A DNA stretch of 64,000 nucleotides from Flavonifractor hominis (GCF_040095835.1 NZ_JBBMFT010000001.1:124001-188000); one strand, 5' to 3'; numbered from the stretch's first letter, positions 33,350-40,731 are shown. The notes: generated by a model from the sequence alone, not told the origin. A program made the numbers and translations.

Positions 33350-33378
33350 AAGCTGCGGTGCCGAAAGGGGGGCGGAAC

Positions 33379-34236
33379 ATGACAGTAGTGTATTTGGACG
33401 CATTGTTTCTGCTCAACTTCGTGGTTGATTACCTGCTGTTGCTGGCCTCCGGCCGCCTGGCGGGGGAGGTACTGCACCGCGGTCGCCTGGCGCTTGGGGC
33501 GGCAGTGGGTGCGGGATATGCTGCAGCGATATTCCTGCCTGGAATGGGGTTTTTGCTGCACCCGCTGTGCAAGGTCGGAGCCGCTCTATTGGCTCTGCTG
33601 GCGGGATATGGGCACAGCCGCCGCTTGCTGCGGGTTACGCTGGTCTTTTTTGCGGTGAGCGCCGCCTTCGGGGGTGGCATTTTTGCGCTGGAGCTGTTTG
33701 GAAATCGTGGCTTGACTTTGAAGAACGGGATCTTCTATTCGGCCATGGATCTTCGGCTCATTCTGGTGTCGGCAGCGGGGTGTTATGTGCTTATCACCCT
33801 GCTCTTTCAGCGTTCAGCCCGCCACAGCGCAGCCCGGCGGGAGCTGGTGCCAGCAGTACTTACATTGCAAGGGCGGCGGGTGGTGCTGACAGCTTTGGTG
33901 GACACGGGCAATACTTTGACGGATCCGGCTACCGGCCGTCCAGTAATGGTGGCGGAAGGAGAGAAGGTAGCCGCCCTCTTTCCGCCAAAACGGGCTCCAG
34001 CACCAGAGGAGCTGAGAGACCCGGTGGCAGTCATGGAGCGCCTGAGTGAAGAGGGGTGGCAGGGGCGCTGCCGTCTGCTTCCTTACCAAGCGGTAGGAGT
34101 GGAGTGTGGGATGCTGTTGGCACTGCGGCTGGACGGGGCTAAGATCGGCGGTGAGGATTACGGAGCGCTGCTGCTGGCCCTTTCACCAACCCCTTTGACC
34201 GACGGGGGAGGATACTGTGCACTGATCGGTACATAA
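33379..34236 (+). CDS. spoIIGA: Sigma-E processing peptidase SpoIIGA
   Basis: SpoIIGA is the septal membrane aspartic protease that cleaves pro-sigma-E in the mother cell. The 285-residue protein has five hydrophobic helices (about 1-150, starting MTVVYLDALFLLNFVVDYLL) and a C-terminal protease domain with the catalytic motif TALVDTGNTLTDP (Asp near 175). It is a little shorter than the 309-residue Bacillus protein. The ATG at 33379 has AAGGGGGG upstream. It is 14 nt before sigE, the conserved arrangement. Confidence 0.95.
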   Translation: MTVVYLDALFLLNFVVDYLLLLASGRLAGEVLHRGRLALGAAVGAGYAAAIFLPGMGFLLHPLCKVGAALLALLAGYGHSRRLLRVTLVFFAVSAAFGGGIFALELFGNRGLTLKNGIFYSAMDLRLILVSAAGCYVLITLLFQRSARHSAARRELVPAVLTLQGRRVVLTALVDTGNTLTDPATGRPVMVAEGEKVAALFPPKRAPAPEELRDPVAVMERLSEEGWQGRCRLLPYQAVGVECGMLLALRLDGAKIGGEDYGALLLALSPTPLTDGGGYCALIGT

Positions 34237-34250
34237 AAAGGAGGGGCGGA

Positions 34251-34973
34251 ATGAAACAATGGAAGCTGCGCCTGTATGTGCGCGTGCAGAGGCTGCTGGC
34301 TGGATTGGGGCTTCAGCTGCCGGGAAAAATCATGTACATTGGCGGGAGCGACACATTGCCTCCGCCGCTGTCCAGAGATGAGGAATCAGAGCTTATCTCA
34401 AAGCTGGAGCAGGGAGATGAGGCGGTCAAATCCAAGCTCATCGAGCGCAATCTGCGCCTGGTAGTATATATCGCCCGCCGCTTTGAGAACACTGGGGTGG
34501 GGATTGAGGATCTGATCAGCATCGGTACCATTGGACTGATCAAGGCCATCAACACGTATCAGCCGGCCAAAAACATCAAGCTGGCTACCTATGCATCCAG
34601 GTGTATTGAAAATGAGATCCTGATGCACCTGCGCAAAACGGCCAATCTCAAAAGTGAGGTGTCCTTTGATGAGCCGCTGAACACGGACTGGGATGGCAAC
34701 GAGCTGCTGTTGTCCGATATCCTGGGTACGGAGAGCGATCTGGTGATGAAGCCCATCGAGGCAGACGTGGATCGCAAGCTGCTCTTTGACGCGCTGGAAA
34801 AACTGGACGACCGGGAGCGCCAGATTATTACCATGCGCTTTGGGCTGGACGGACAACAGGAGCGGACCCAGAAGGAGGTGGCCGACCGGCTGGGTATCTC
34901 CCAGTCCTACATCTCACGGCTGGAAAAGCGCATCATCTCTCGATTGAAAAGGGAGATTTTAAAGTTGCTGTAG
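34251..34973 (+). CDS. sigE: RNA polymerase sporulation sigma factor SigE
   Basis: SigE directs early mother-cell transcription, including spoIIIA further along this window. The 240-residue protein starts with a removable pro-segment (about 1-28) followed by MYIGGSDTLPPPLS, then region 2 (LRLVVYIARRFENTGVGIEDLISIGTIGLIKA) and region 4 (ERTQKEVADRLGISQSYISRLEKRII). AGGAGGGG lies upstream. In many Clostridia sigG follows sigE; here a BlaI-type repressor follows, so sigG must lie elsewhere. Confidence 0.97.
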   Translation: MKQWKLRLYVRVQRLLAGLGLQLPGKIMYIGGSDTLPPPLSRDEESELISKLEQGDEAVKSKLIERNLRLVVYIARRFENTGVGIEDLISIGTIGLIKAINTYQPAKNIKLATYASRCIENEILMHLRKTANLKSEVSFDEPLNTDWDGNELLLSDILGTESDLVMKPIEADVDRKLLFDALEKLDDRERQIITMRFGLDGQQERTQKEVADRLGISQSYISRLEKRIISRLKREILKLL

Positions 34974-34990
34974 GGGGCGAAGGAAAGGTC

Positions 34991-35039
34991 TTGACAGAAA
35001 AAGATTACTGGTGTAAACTTTTGATAGACTACAACAGTA
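34991..35039 (+). promoter_or_regulatory. blaI promoter with two BlaI-type operators
   Basis: TTGACA (34991-34996) and TAAACT (35014-35019) are separated by 17 nt. TAC-TGGT-GTA (35006-35015) overlaps the -10 and TAC-AACA-GTA (35030-35039) lies just after the start site; both continue as AACTTT and are 24 nt apart centre to centre. TAC-N4-GTA is the core of the BlaI/MecI operator (TACA-nn-TGTA). Confidence 0.65.
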
Positions 35040-35059
35040 AACTTTCTGGAGGGACTGAT

Positions 35060-35434
35060 ATGTGCAGCAGTGCAGAAAAGATCCAGGATGCGGAGCTGGA
35101 AGTGATGCAGGTCTTATGGCAGTCGCCTCAGCCGGTGGCTCTGGCGGAGCTCCGCCGGACTTTGTCAGCCAGGTGCGGTTGGGAGGATTCCACCGTCAAG
35201 ACTTTGCTGCGCCGTTTGTGTGAGAAAGGTGCGGTCAGACTGGAGCGCCGGGGGATGTACCGGGCGGTCCTTACCCGGGCAGAATATGACCGGTGGTCTA
35301 CCCGGCATTATATTGGAAAGGTATTTGAAGGAAGTGCCAAAAAGCTGGTGGCCGCTCTGTTGTCCGACGGCCAGTTGAGCGAGGCGGACATCGCTGAGCT
35401 GTCCGCCCTGTTTCATGGGGAGGAGCCAAAATGA
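35060..35434 (+). CDS. BlaI/MecI/CopY family transcriptional repressor
   Basis: This 124-residue repressor has the BlaI winged helix (about 8-75), starting IQDAELEVMQVLWQSPQPVALAEL and continuing WEDSTVKTLLRRLCEKGAV, and a C-terminal dimer region. In this family the repressor is cleaved or displaced when a membrane M56 metalloprotease senses a signal. That partner is encoded next, overlapping by 4 nt. The ATG at 35060 has GGAGGG upstream; a TTG at 34991 is really part of the promoter -35. CopY-type C-terminal Cys pairs are absent, so copper sensing is unlikely. Confidence 0.9.
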   Translation: MCSSAEKIQDAELEVMQVLWQSPQPVALAELRRTLSARCGWEDSTVKTLLRRLCEKGAVRLERRGMYRAVLTRAEYDRWSTRHYIGKVFEGSAKKLVAALLSDGQLSEADIAELSALFHGEEPK

Positions 35435-37599
35435 AGGGGGTTCTGCTCACCATACTTTCCCTTTCCTTGTCCGGCTCGCTGCTGTGTGCACTCCTGTTGG
35501 CTTTGCGCCCGCTGATTCGTCACCGCTTGCCCAAGGCCGTTTCCTATTACGCCTGGCTGCTGGTTCTGTTCCGCCTCCTGGTGCCTGTGGGCTATGGAGT
35601 GTCTCTGCCTGAACCGCCCCAACCCGTGCTGGACACAATGCAGCAGCAAGATGCTCTTTTGCACCAAGCAGATCCGATGGAACAGGAACACAGCCCTGCC
35701 GGAGCGGCTGTGCCGGAGGAGCATCCTGCGGAGACGGACCAGAAAACAGAGGAGCTGGAGCCGGTGTTCTCCCTTTTCGATGCTCTGTTTTTCCTGTGGC
35801 TGGTGGGGACGGTGGTCAGCCTGGGTTGGCACATTGCCGCTTATGTTGCCTTTTCCGGCAGACTGAAACGGTCGCTTGCTCCGCCACGGGCAGAGGAATT
35901 GGCCCTGTTTGAGTGCTTGAAGGGGAAAACGCGGGTGCGTTTGGTATGCAGTAGCCAGGTAGATACCCCCATGCTGATGGGGCTGCTGCATCCGGTGATC
36001 GTTCTGCCCCAGAACAGTCCGACGCTCAGTGAGGCGGAATGGTCCGCTGCTCTGCGCCATGAGCTGACTCACTGTAAGCGGGGTGACCTCTTCTATAAAT
36101 GGTTGATAGTATTGGCGACCGCTCTCCACTGGTTTAATCCACTGGTCCATTGGATGGGGCAGCAGATCGCTCTGGACTGTGAGCTCTCCTGCGACGAAGC
36201 GGTGCTCTCCGCTTTGACGCCGGAGGAGCGGATGGGCTATGGAGAGTTGTTGCTTGCCCTGGCCGCCCGGCGCAGACTTCCCACCGGTGTGACGGCCACC
36301 ACCCTGTGTGAGGAGAAGCGGCAGCTGAAGGCCCGACTTCAGGGGATTTTAGGCTACCGGAAACCCACACGGGCTGCACTTTGTCTGACCCTGATCCTGG
36401 TGCTGGGGTTGACCTGCTGTGCCTGCGGGGTGCTGGATCTGACGGGGCAGACTGCTTCCTCAACGCTTCCCACGTCTGCTGGTGAAGCAGGGGAAGAGGA
36501 TCCCTATGAGGCGATCCTGGCCCGGTATGAGGAGGCTCTCGCTCTCCGGCAGCCGGATGACTACCCTGACCTGCCCAATGCCATGACCAATCCTTACTGG
36601 GCCTGGGGAGACACCGACAGCTTACTGGACCGGACAGGGTATGCGCAGATGGATCTGAACGGGGATGGTGTGGAGGAACTGCTCCTGGGATGGACTGGGG
36701 GCGAGTTCTGGAATCTGGATGAGGGATACGTGTTTGCTGTCTATACTCTGGTAGACGGTCAGCCTGTCCTGGCGGTGGAGGGGTGGGAACGGAGCCTCTA
36801 CGTAGTGGGTACCGACGGATTCCTTTACCATCAGGGCTCCAGCGGCGCGGGAAGAACCGAGTGGTATAAGTACCGGTTCGATCCAAAGATGGAGGGATAT
36901 CTGGAGACGGTGGAGCAGGTTTCCGAGCCCGAAGATGGCCAAGACGCTGTGACTGTGGGGGAAGGGTGGATGGCCTCCGGGATGTCCATCCCCTATACTC
37001 CTTTTGCGCTGCCGACTGAGGAGGAAAGCTCCTATCAGGACGAGGAGGAAAGCTCCTATCAGGACGTTCTGGTGGGCAATGCCACATTTCTGTATTGGGC
37101 GGAGGACGCGGAAGAACCGGTGTCCAAATCCATCGCGGAGGTTCCGGCTTTATTTAGCCCGGACAGCCCTTATGCAGAGATTTACCAGTTTGCAGTTCTT
37201 GATCTGAACGCGGACGGAACGGAAGAGGTGGTCCTCTGGATCACCGATGTGGGCAACGATATGGGAGGCTATTTGATTCTCCATAAGAAAGACGGTATGG
37301 TCTATGGCTTTCCCAGCCACTGGCGTACCTTCTGGGATCTGAAGACCGACGGCACATTTACTTATTCGTATTCAGCCGGTTTCGAGGATGGTGTGGCGGC
37401 CATCCGCTTTACGGAAACGGGCTATGAGATGGACCGACTTATCCGCGGCATGGGGGAACAGTATGTGTTCCACACGTTTGAGGTGAATCATCAGCCTGTC
37501 TCTCAGGCGGAGTACGAGGCTGCCTGGGAGGCTCAGGACCGGAAACCGGACGCACCGTGGTATGAACTGACGTTAGACAACATAAAAAAATTTATCTGA
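35431..37599 (+). CDS. BlaR1-like M56 metallopeptidase with novel extracellular domain
   Basis: The 722-residue protein has an M56 membrane protease part with helices near 1-35, 110-135 and 310-335 and the zinc motif RHELTHCKRGD (about 209-219), followed by the cytoplasmic SCDEAVL segment. BlaR1/MecR1 proteins end in a penicillin-binding sensor. Here the outer part (about 340-722) has no SxxK-type sensor; instead it carries two DxNxDG segments (DLNGDGVEELLLGW near 408, DLNADGTEEVVLWI near 591) like VCBS/FG-GAP or calcium-binding repeats. A perfect 24-bp tandem repeat duplicates EEESSYQD near 530-545. It probably relays an envelope signal to the BlaI repressor; the ligand is unknown. Confidence 0.82.
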   Translation: MKGVLLTILSLSLSGSLLCALLLALRPLIRHRLPKAVSYYAWLLVLFRLLVPVGYGVSLPEPPQPVLDTMQQQDALLHQADPMEQEHSPAGAAVPEEHPAETDQKTEELEPVFSLFDALFFLWLVGTVVSLGWHIAAYVAFSGRLKRSLAPPRAEELALFECLKGKTRVRLVCSSQVDTPMLMGLLHPVIVLPQNSPTLSEAEWSAALRHELTHCKRGDLFYKWLIVLATALHWFNPLVHWMGQQIALDCELSCDEAVLSALTPEERMGYGELLLALAARRRLPTGVTATTLCEEKRQLKARLQGILGYRKPTRAALCLTLILVLGLTCCACGVLDLTGQTASSTLPTSAGEAGEEDPYEAILARYEEALALRQPDDYPDLPNAMTNPYWAWGDTDSLLDRTGYAQMDLNGDGVEELLLGWTGGEFWNLDEGYVFAVYTLVDGQPVLAVEGWERSLYVVGTDGFLYHQGSSGAGRTEWYKYRFDPKMEGYLETVEQVSEPEDGQDAVTVGEGWMASGMSIPYTPFALPTEEESSYQDEEESSYQDVLVGNATFLYWAEDAEEPVSKSIAEVPALFSPDSPYAEIYQFAVLDLNADGTEEVVLWITDVGNDMGGYLILHKKDGMVYGFPSHWRTFWDLKTDGTFTYSYSAGFEDGVAAIRFTETGYEMDRLIRGMGEQYVFHTFEVNHQPVSQAEYEAAWEAQDRKPDAPWYELTLDNIKKFI
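37018..37065 (+). repeat. Perfect 24-bp tandem duplication in the M56 gene
   Basis: Two identical 24-nt units (37018-37041 and 37042-37065) keep the frame and encode EEESSYQD twice in the linker between the two DxNxDG segments. Exact identity suggests a recent slippage event and possible length variation. Confidence 0.9.
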
Positions 37600-37819
37600 A
37601 GCAAAGATGGTTGACCAATCGCTCTGCGCCAAGGAATACGGAGTGAACCCATTCCAGGAGAAACAACAATACGATGTAAAGAAGCTAACCGCAAGTCCTC
37701 GTAAGGACTTGCGGTTAGCTCAGCTCAAAGTTCGGATGAATGACCACTGAGGCAGCGAAACCCTACAGGCGGTTCCCAACTCAGAAGAGCCGTGAGTAGA
37801 TAAAAGTTTCAAACAGCCA
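37600..37819. other. Orphan intergenic stretch with a 16-bp palindrome
   Basis: No credible ORF is seen. A perfect 16-bp inverted repeat (37683-37698 with 37705-37720, 6-nt loop) begins 83 nt after the M56 gene. It is followed by CAGCTC rather than T residues on the plus strand and TTCTTT on the minus strand, so it is a weak terminator at best. The rest (37721-37819) is unrecognised and may be a relic of the event that brought in the ars genes. Confidence 0.5.
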
Positions 37820-37848
37820 TTGACAAATAGAGGCCTGCTGCATATACT
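37820..37848 (+). promoter_or_regulatory. arsR: Promoter of the ars operon
   Basis: TTGACA and TATACT are separated by 17 nt; the predicted start falls within the ArsR operator. Confidence 0.75.
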
Positions 37849-37851
37849 AAT

Positions 37852-37878
37852 CATATCAAAAGTTTTTGATTTGATATG
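37852..37878. promoter_or_regulatory. ArsR operator O1
   Basis: CATATCAAA (37852-37860) pairs perfectly with TTTGATATG (37870-37878) around a 9-nt centre, and ATCAAAAG/TTTTTGAT (37855-37870) forms a tighter inner palindrome. It lies immediately after the -10 box, where bound repressor would block transcription. Confidence 0.75.
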
Positions 37879-37888
37879 AGGTGAACAG

Positions 37889-38215
37889 ATGGGATCCCAC
37901 CAGGAGGACGCCAAGGTGTTCAAGGCATTGTGTGACCCGAAGCGCCTTGCCATTTTAGAGCAATTGCGCAGCGGTGAGAAATGCGCTTGCGTCTTACAGG
38001 AACCGATGGATTTGACGCAATCCGGGTTGTCCTACCACATGAAAATCTTGTGCGATTCTGGTATTGTAACCAGTCGGCAGGAAGGAAAATGGACACATTA
38101 CCGCTTGAACCCATCTGGCGGAGCGTGGGCGCTGGAACGGTTGCGGGCCATTCTTACGCCCAATACAGAACAAGAGGATCACTGCCCATCCTGCGGCAGA
38201 AAAACGCCATCATAA
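37889..38215 (+). CDS. arsR: ArsR family metalloregulator
   Basis: This 108-residue SmtB/ArsR repressor has the winged helix VFKALCDPKRLAILEQLRSGEKCACVL followed by the recognition helix LTQSGLSYHMKILCDSGIV. The CAC pair at the start of the binding helix matches the thiol As(III)/Sb(III) site of the ArsR alpha-3 type, and another pair lies at the C-terminus (CPSCGRK). GAGGTG lies upstream of the ATG. It leads an operon with a permease, a thioredoxin-like protein and arsenate reductase, and two matching operators flank it. Confidence 0.92.
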   Translation: MGSHQEDAKVFKALCDPKRLAILEQLRSGEKCACVLQEPMDLTQSGLSYHMKILCDSGIVTSRQEGKWTHYRLNPSGGAWALERLRAILTPNTEQEDHCPSCGRKTPS

Positions 38216-38229
38216 TATCGATGGCGTTT
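38202..38229 (+). terminator. Hairpin overlapping the arsR stop
   Basis: AAACGCCATC (38202-38211) pairs with GATGGCGTTT (38220-38229) and is followed by CTCTTG. The poor T tract suggests partial termination between arsR and arsP. Confidence 0.5.
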
Positions 38230-38244
38230 CTCTTGAATTAAAAC

Positions 38245-38260
38245 ATCAAAAATTTTTGAT
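38245..38260. promoter_or_regulatory. ArsR operator O2 before arsP
   Basis: ATCAAAAATTTTTGAT is a perfect 16-bp palindrome matching the core of O1. It overlaps the spacer of a weak promoter-like pair (TTGAAT 38233-38238, TGATAT 38257-38262, 18 nt apart), suggesting separate ArsR control of the permease gene. Confidence 0.7.
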
Positions 38261-38295
38261 ATGTTATCTGCTTTATGAAAAGTGAGGTTTCTGTC

Positions 38296-39297
38296 ATGGG
38301 CGTATGGCAATTCGTTCAAAATGAGATTTTAGGAATGAAATGGTTAAATGGGTTAATTGGCAATGGCCTATCTATGCTAGGAGTGGATATAGGTGGACAG
38401 CTTGGCGGCAGCGTTCAGTTTTTCCTCTATGATGTGATCAAGATTACCGTTCTCCTGTGTTTTCTGATTTTTGTCATTTCCTATATCCAAAGCTACTTCC
38501 CTCCGGAGCGCAGCAAGAAGATTTTAGGTCGTTTTCATGGAATCGGTGCAAACATCATCTCTGCCTTGCTTGGTACAGTGACTCCATTTTGCTCCTGTTC
38601 CTCTATCCCGCTGTTTATCGGCTTTACCAGTGCGGGACTTCCTTTGGGCGTGACATTCTCTTTCTTGATCTCCTCTCCAATGGTGGATTTGGGCAGTCTG
38701 ATATTGTTGATGAGCATCTTTGGAGCGAAGGTAGCGGTGATCTATGTGCTGCTCGGATTGGTGATTGCCGTTGTGGGCGGCACAATCATTGAAAAGATGC
38801 ACATGGAGAAGTATGTGGAGAGCTTTATTCTTTCCGCCGGGAGCGTAGATATTGAGTCTCCTACTTTGACAAAAGTGGAGCGTGTGAAGTATGCAAAAGA
38901 ACAGGTTTCCTCCACCTTCAAAAAGGTATTTCCCTATATTTTAGTGGGTGTTGGGATCGGTGCGGTGATTCATAACTGGATACCGGAAAGCTGGATTGAG
39001 ACTGTTTTGGGCAGCCACAATCCCTTTGGGGTGCTCCTGGCGACACTGGTGGGTGTTCCTATGTATGCGGATATATTCGGTACAATCCCGGTGGCGGAGG
39101 CTCTGCTTGCAAAAGGCGCACAGATTGGTACGATCCTGGCCTTTATGATGGCGGTTACAACGCTGAGTTTGCCATCTATGATCATGCTGCGCAAGGCCGT
39201 CAAGCCGAAACTGCTGGCTTTATTTATTGGTGTGTGCACAGTTGGCATTATTGTTGTCGGCTACTTGTTTAATATATTCCAGTACGTTTTCATTTAA
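38296..39297 (+). CDS. arsP: ArsP-type permease (DUF318/YraQ family)
   Basis: This 333-residue permease has eight or more hydrophobic helices in two halves separated by a hydrophilic loop (about 175-215). The conserved TPFCSCSSIPLFIGF in the first half (about 96-110) carries the cysteines characteristic of ArsP, an efflux permease for trivalent organoarsenicals such as methylarsenite. The second half has GVPMYADIFGTIPVAEALL. The ATG at 38296 has GAGGT at good spacing; an ATG at 38275 has none. Some DUF318 members have other thiol-metal roles, but arsR and arsC on either side support arsenic. Confidence 0.87.
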   Translation: MGVWQFVQNEILGMKWLNGLIGNGLSMLGVDIGGQLGGSVQFFLYDVIKITVLLCFLIFVISYIQSYFPPERSKKILGRFHGIGANIISALLGTVTPFCSCSSIPLFIGFTSAGLPLGVTFSFLISSPMVDLGSLILLMSIFGAKVAVIYVLLGLVIAVVGGTIIEKMHMEKYVESFILSAGSVDIESPTLTKVERVKYAKEQVSSTFKKVFPYILVGVGIGAVIHNWIPESWIETVLGSHNPFGVLLATLVGVPMYADIFGTIPVAEALLAKGAQIGTILAFMMAVTTLSLPSMIMLRKAVKPKLLALFIGVCTVGIIVVGYLFNIFQYVFI

Positions 39298-39314
39298 TTT
39301 AGGAGGTATGAAAT

Positions 39315-39662
39315 ATGGGGCTTTTTAGCAGAAACAAGGGAGAAAAAAAGTATTCTTGCTGCTGCAGCGGCAGCTGCACACCTGAGGCAATGGTCCGGGC
39401 GGAGGCTGACAAGATCTCCAACGGCGTCAAAGTGCTTGGTTCCGGCTGCGCCAAATGTAATGCCTTGGAGCAGGCTACCCGTGAGGCGCTGGCAGAGCTG
39501 GGCATGGAGATTGCGATTGACCATGTGACAGATTTCACGCAGATTGCCGCTTATGGGGTGATGACGACTCCGGCGTTGGTAGTAGATGGAAAAGTAGTAT
39601 CCTATGGTAAAGTTCTGAAAAAGGACGAGGCCAAGGCGCTGATCCAGAAGGTTCGGGGGTAA
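39315..39662 (+). CDS. Thioredoxin-like small disulfide protein
   Basis: The 115-residue protein has a cysteine-rich N-terminal extension (SCCCSGSC, about 14-21) and a redox-active-disulfide-2/glutaredoxin-like domain (about 37-115) with CxxC in GSGCAKCNALEQA and a TTPALVVDGKVVSYG cis-Pro segment. Such proteins often neighbour DUF318 permeases. The extension may bind metal or arsenite; the domain may reduce ArsC or deliver thiol-bound arsenic to ArsP. Those roles are inferred. AGGAGG lies upstream and arsC follows by 3 nt. Confidence 0.82.
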   Translation: MGLFSRNKGEKKYSCCCSGSCTPEAMVRAEADKISNGVKVLGSGCAKCNALEQATREALAELGMEIAIDHVTDFTQIAAYGVMTTPALVVDGKVVSYGKVLKKDEAKALIQKVRG

Positions 39663-39665
39663 CCC

Positions 39666-40076
39666 ATGTGTCAAAAGCCAAAAGTAGCCTTCGTGTGTGT
39701 CCATAATTCCTGCCGCAGTCAGATAGCAGAAGCGCTTGGCAAACTGTTGGCGGCCGATTCGTTTGACAGCTGTTCCGCAGGGACGCAGACCAAGCCGAAG
39801 ATCAACCAGGATGCAGTACGACTGATGAAACAGCTCTATAGTATAGATATGGAGCAGGGGCAGTACAGTAAACTGTTGTCTGAGATTCCCCCAGCTGACA
39901 TTGTGATCACTATGGGGTGCAATGTATCCTGTCCGTCGTTGCCTTGCCAATACCGGGAGGACTGGGGACTGGATGATCCAACCGGAAAGGATGATGATTG
40001 TTTTTTAGAAGTGATCCACAGCATTGAGAAAAAAGTTTTGGAACTGAAAAGCAGAGTAGATGATGGATTGTTATAG
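39666..40076 (+). CDS. arsC: Arsenate reductase, thioredoxin-coupled (LMW-PTP fold)
   Basis: ArsC reduces arsenate to arsenite. The 136-residue protein has the phosphatase-like P-loop VCVHNSCRSQIAEALG (nucleophilic Cys11, Arg17) and the second redox pair in MGCNVSCPSLPC (about 82-93). The DWGLDDPTGKDD segment supplies the general acid Asp. This is the Bacillus/Staphylococcus pI258 class, which is recycled by thioredoxin; the trx-like gene upstream is a possible partner. A hairpin terminator follows about 100 nt downstream. Confidence 0.93.
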   Translation: MCQKPKVAFVCVHNSCRSQIAEALGKLLAADSFDSCSAGTQTKPKINQDAVRLMKQLYSIDMEQGQYSKLLSEIPPADIVITMGCNVSCPSLPCQYREDWGLDDPTGKDDDCFLEVIHSIEKKVLELKSRVDDGLL

Positions 40077-40174
40077 TTTTTCAAAACGATATGATCCCAG
40101 AGGAATACCCTATAGACAGCAGCTTTCAGTTAACACAGAAACTGGCGTACAAACTAGATCATGTTAAAATGTAC

Positions 40175-40215
40175 AGGCACCCATCTTCAGCGGAAGAAGC
40201 GGAGATGGATGCCTG
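40175..40215 (+). terminator. Terminator of the ars operon
   Basis: CAGGCA-N-CCATCT (40175-40186) pairs with AGATGG-N-TGCCTG (40203-40215), followed by ATTTTTATC. The 98 nt between arsC and this stem hold only an unsupported 41-codon frame. Confidence 0.65.
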
Positions 40216-40248
40216 ATTTTTATCCCACCTTTGAGGAGCCCATGAGTG

Positions 40249-40280
40249 AAAAAGGGAGGCTGTGCCGAAACACAGCCTCC
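40249..40280 (-). terminator. Terminator of the small minus-strand gene
   Basis: A perfect 10-bp stem (40255-40264 with 40271-40280) is followed on the minus strand by CTTTTTC. It lies about 100 nt after the 58-residue gene; the nucleotides between hold nothing recognisable. Confidence 0.75.
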
Positions 40281-40376
40281 TTCCACAGGAACAAATATTA
40301 AGGATATACGGACAGGTTCCGATATTGTCCCGATGGAACGCTAGAGAAAGACGGTCATTTTTGCGTGGATGGTGTT

Positions 40377-40553
40377 TTATAGGCCCAGGGTGTCAGTCAG
40401 TTCGCTTTTCATCTGGTCCATTCGCCGTACCGCCCGGCGGGCCATGCGGCGCACATCGGGACTTTGCATGCTTTTGGCTGTGACGGCCATGCCAATGGCT
40501 GCACCGGCCAGTACACCCAGTCCCATACCTTCCAGAAATGCGTGTTTGGTCAT
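40377..40553 (-). CDS. Small YtxH-like membrane protein (58 aa)
   Basis: A 58-residue protein reads from the ATG at 40553, with AAGGGAG about 10 nt upstream, to TAA at 40377. It has a short hydrophobic Gly/Ala-rich helix (EGMGLGVLAGAAIGMAVTA, about 8-26) and then a basic amphipathic helix (VRRMARRAVRRMDQMKSEL). That is the plan of small YtxH-like envelope proteins in Firmicutes. It has its own terminator. It is too small for certain family assignment; function is unknown. Confidence 0.65.
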   Translation of the reverse strand: MTKHAFLEGMGLGVLAGAAIGMAVTAKSMQSPDVRRMARRAVRRMDQMKSELTDTLGL

Positions 40554-40619
40554 ATTTGCGTTACTCCCTTCTGTGCTCGGTGTCCGCTTTTATTATTGCC
40601 GGAAAAGCGGAAAAATGCG

Positions 40620-40648
40620 TTGCTAAAATATGCGATTCAAGTTATAAT
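40620..40648 (+). promoter_or_regulatory. pyrC: Promoter of the pyr operon
   Basis: TTGCTA and TATAAT are separated by 17 nt. The roughly 75-nt leader is purine-rich and ends with GGAAGGAG. I could not fold a PyrR attenuator or terminator in it. Confidence 0.7.
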
Positions 40649-40731
40649 GAAAAAGGATATGGAAACTTGTTTTGAGGAGGGGACGGGGGAGGCCTGGACC
40701 CTTTTTCTATGCGCGGAAGGAGTGATTGCGA

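Noticed and set aside
40091..40216. 41-codon frame between arsC and the ars terminator (starts MIPEEYPIDSS).
   Set aside because: It has no ribosome site and runs through the terminator stem; it could be a gene relic but cannot be supported.
40655..40731. PyrR-binding attenuator in the pyrC leader.
   Set aside because: The leader has a GGGGAGGCCT-like stretch but forms no antiterminator/terminator pair that I can draw.
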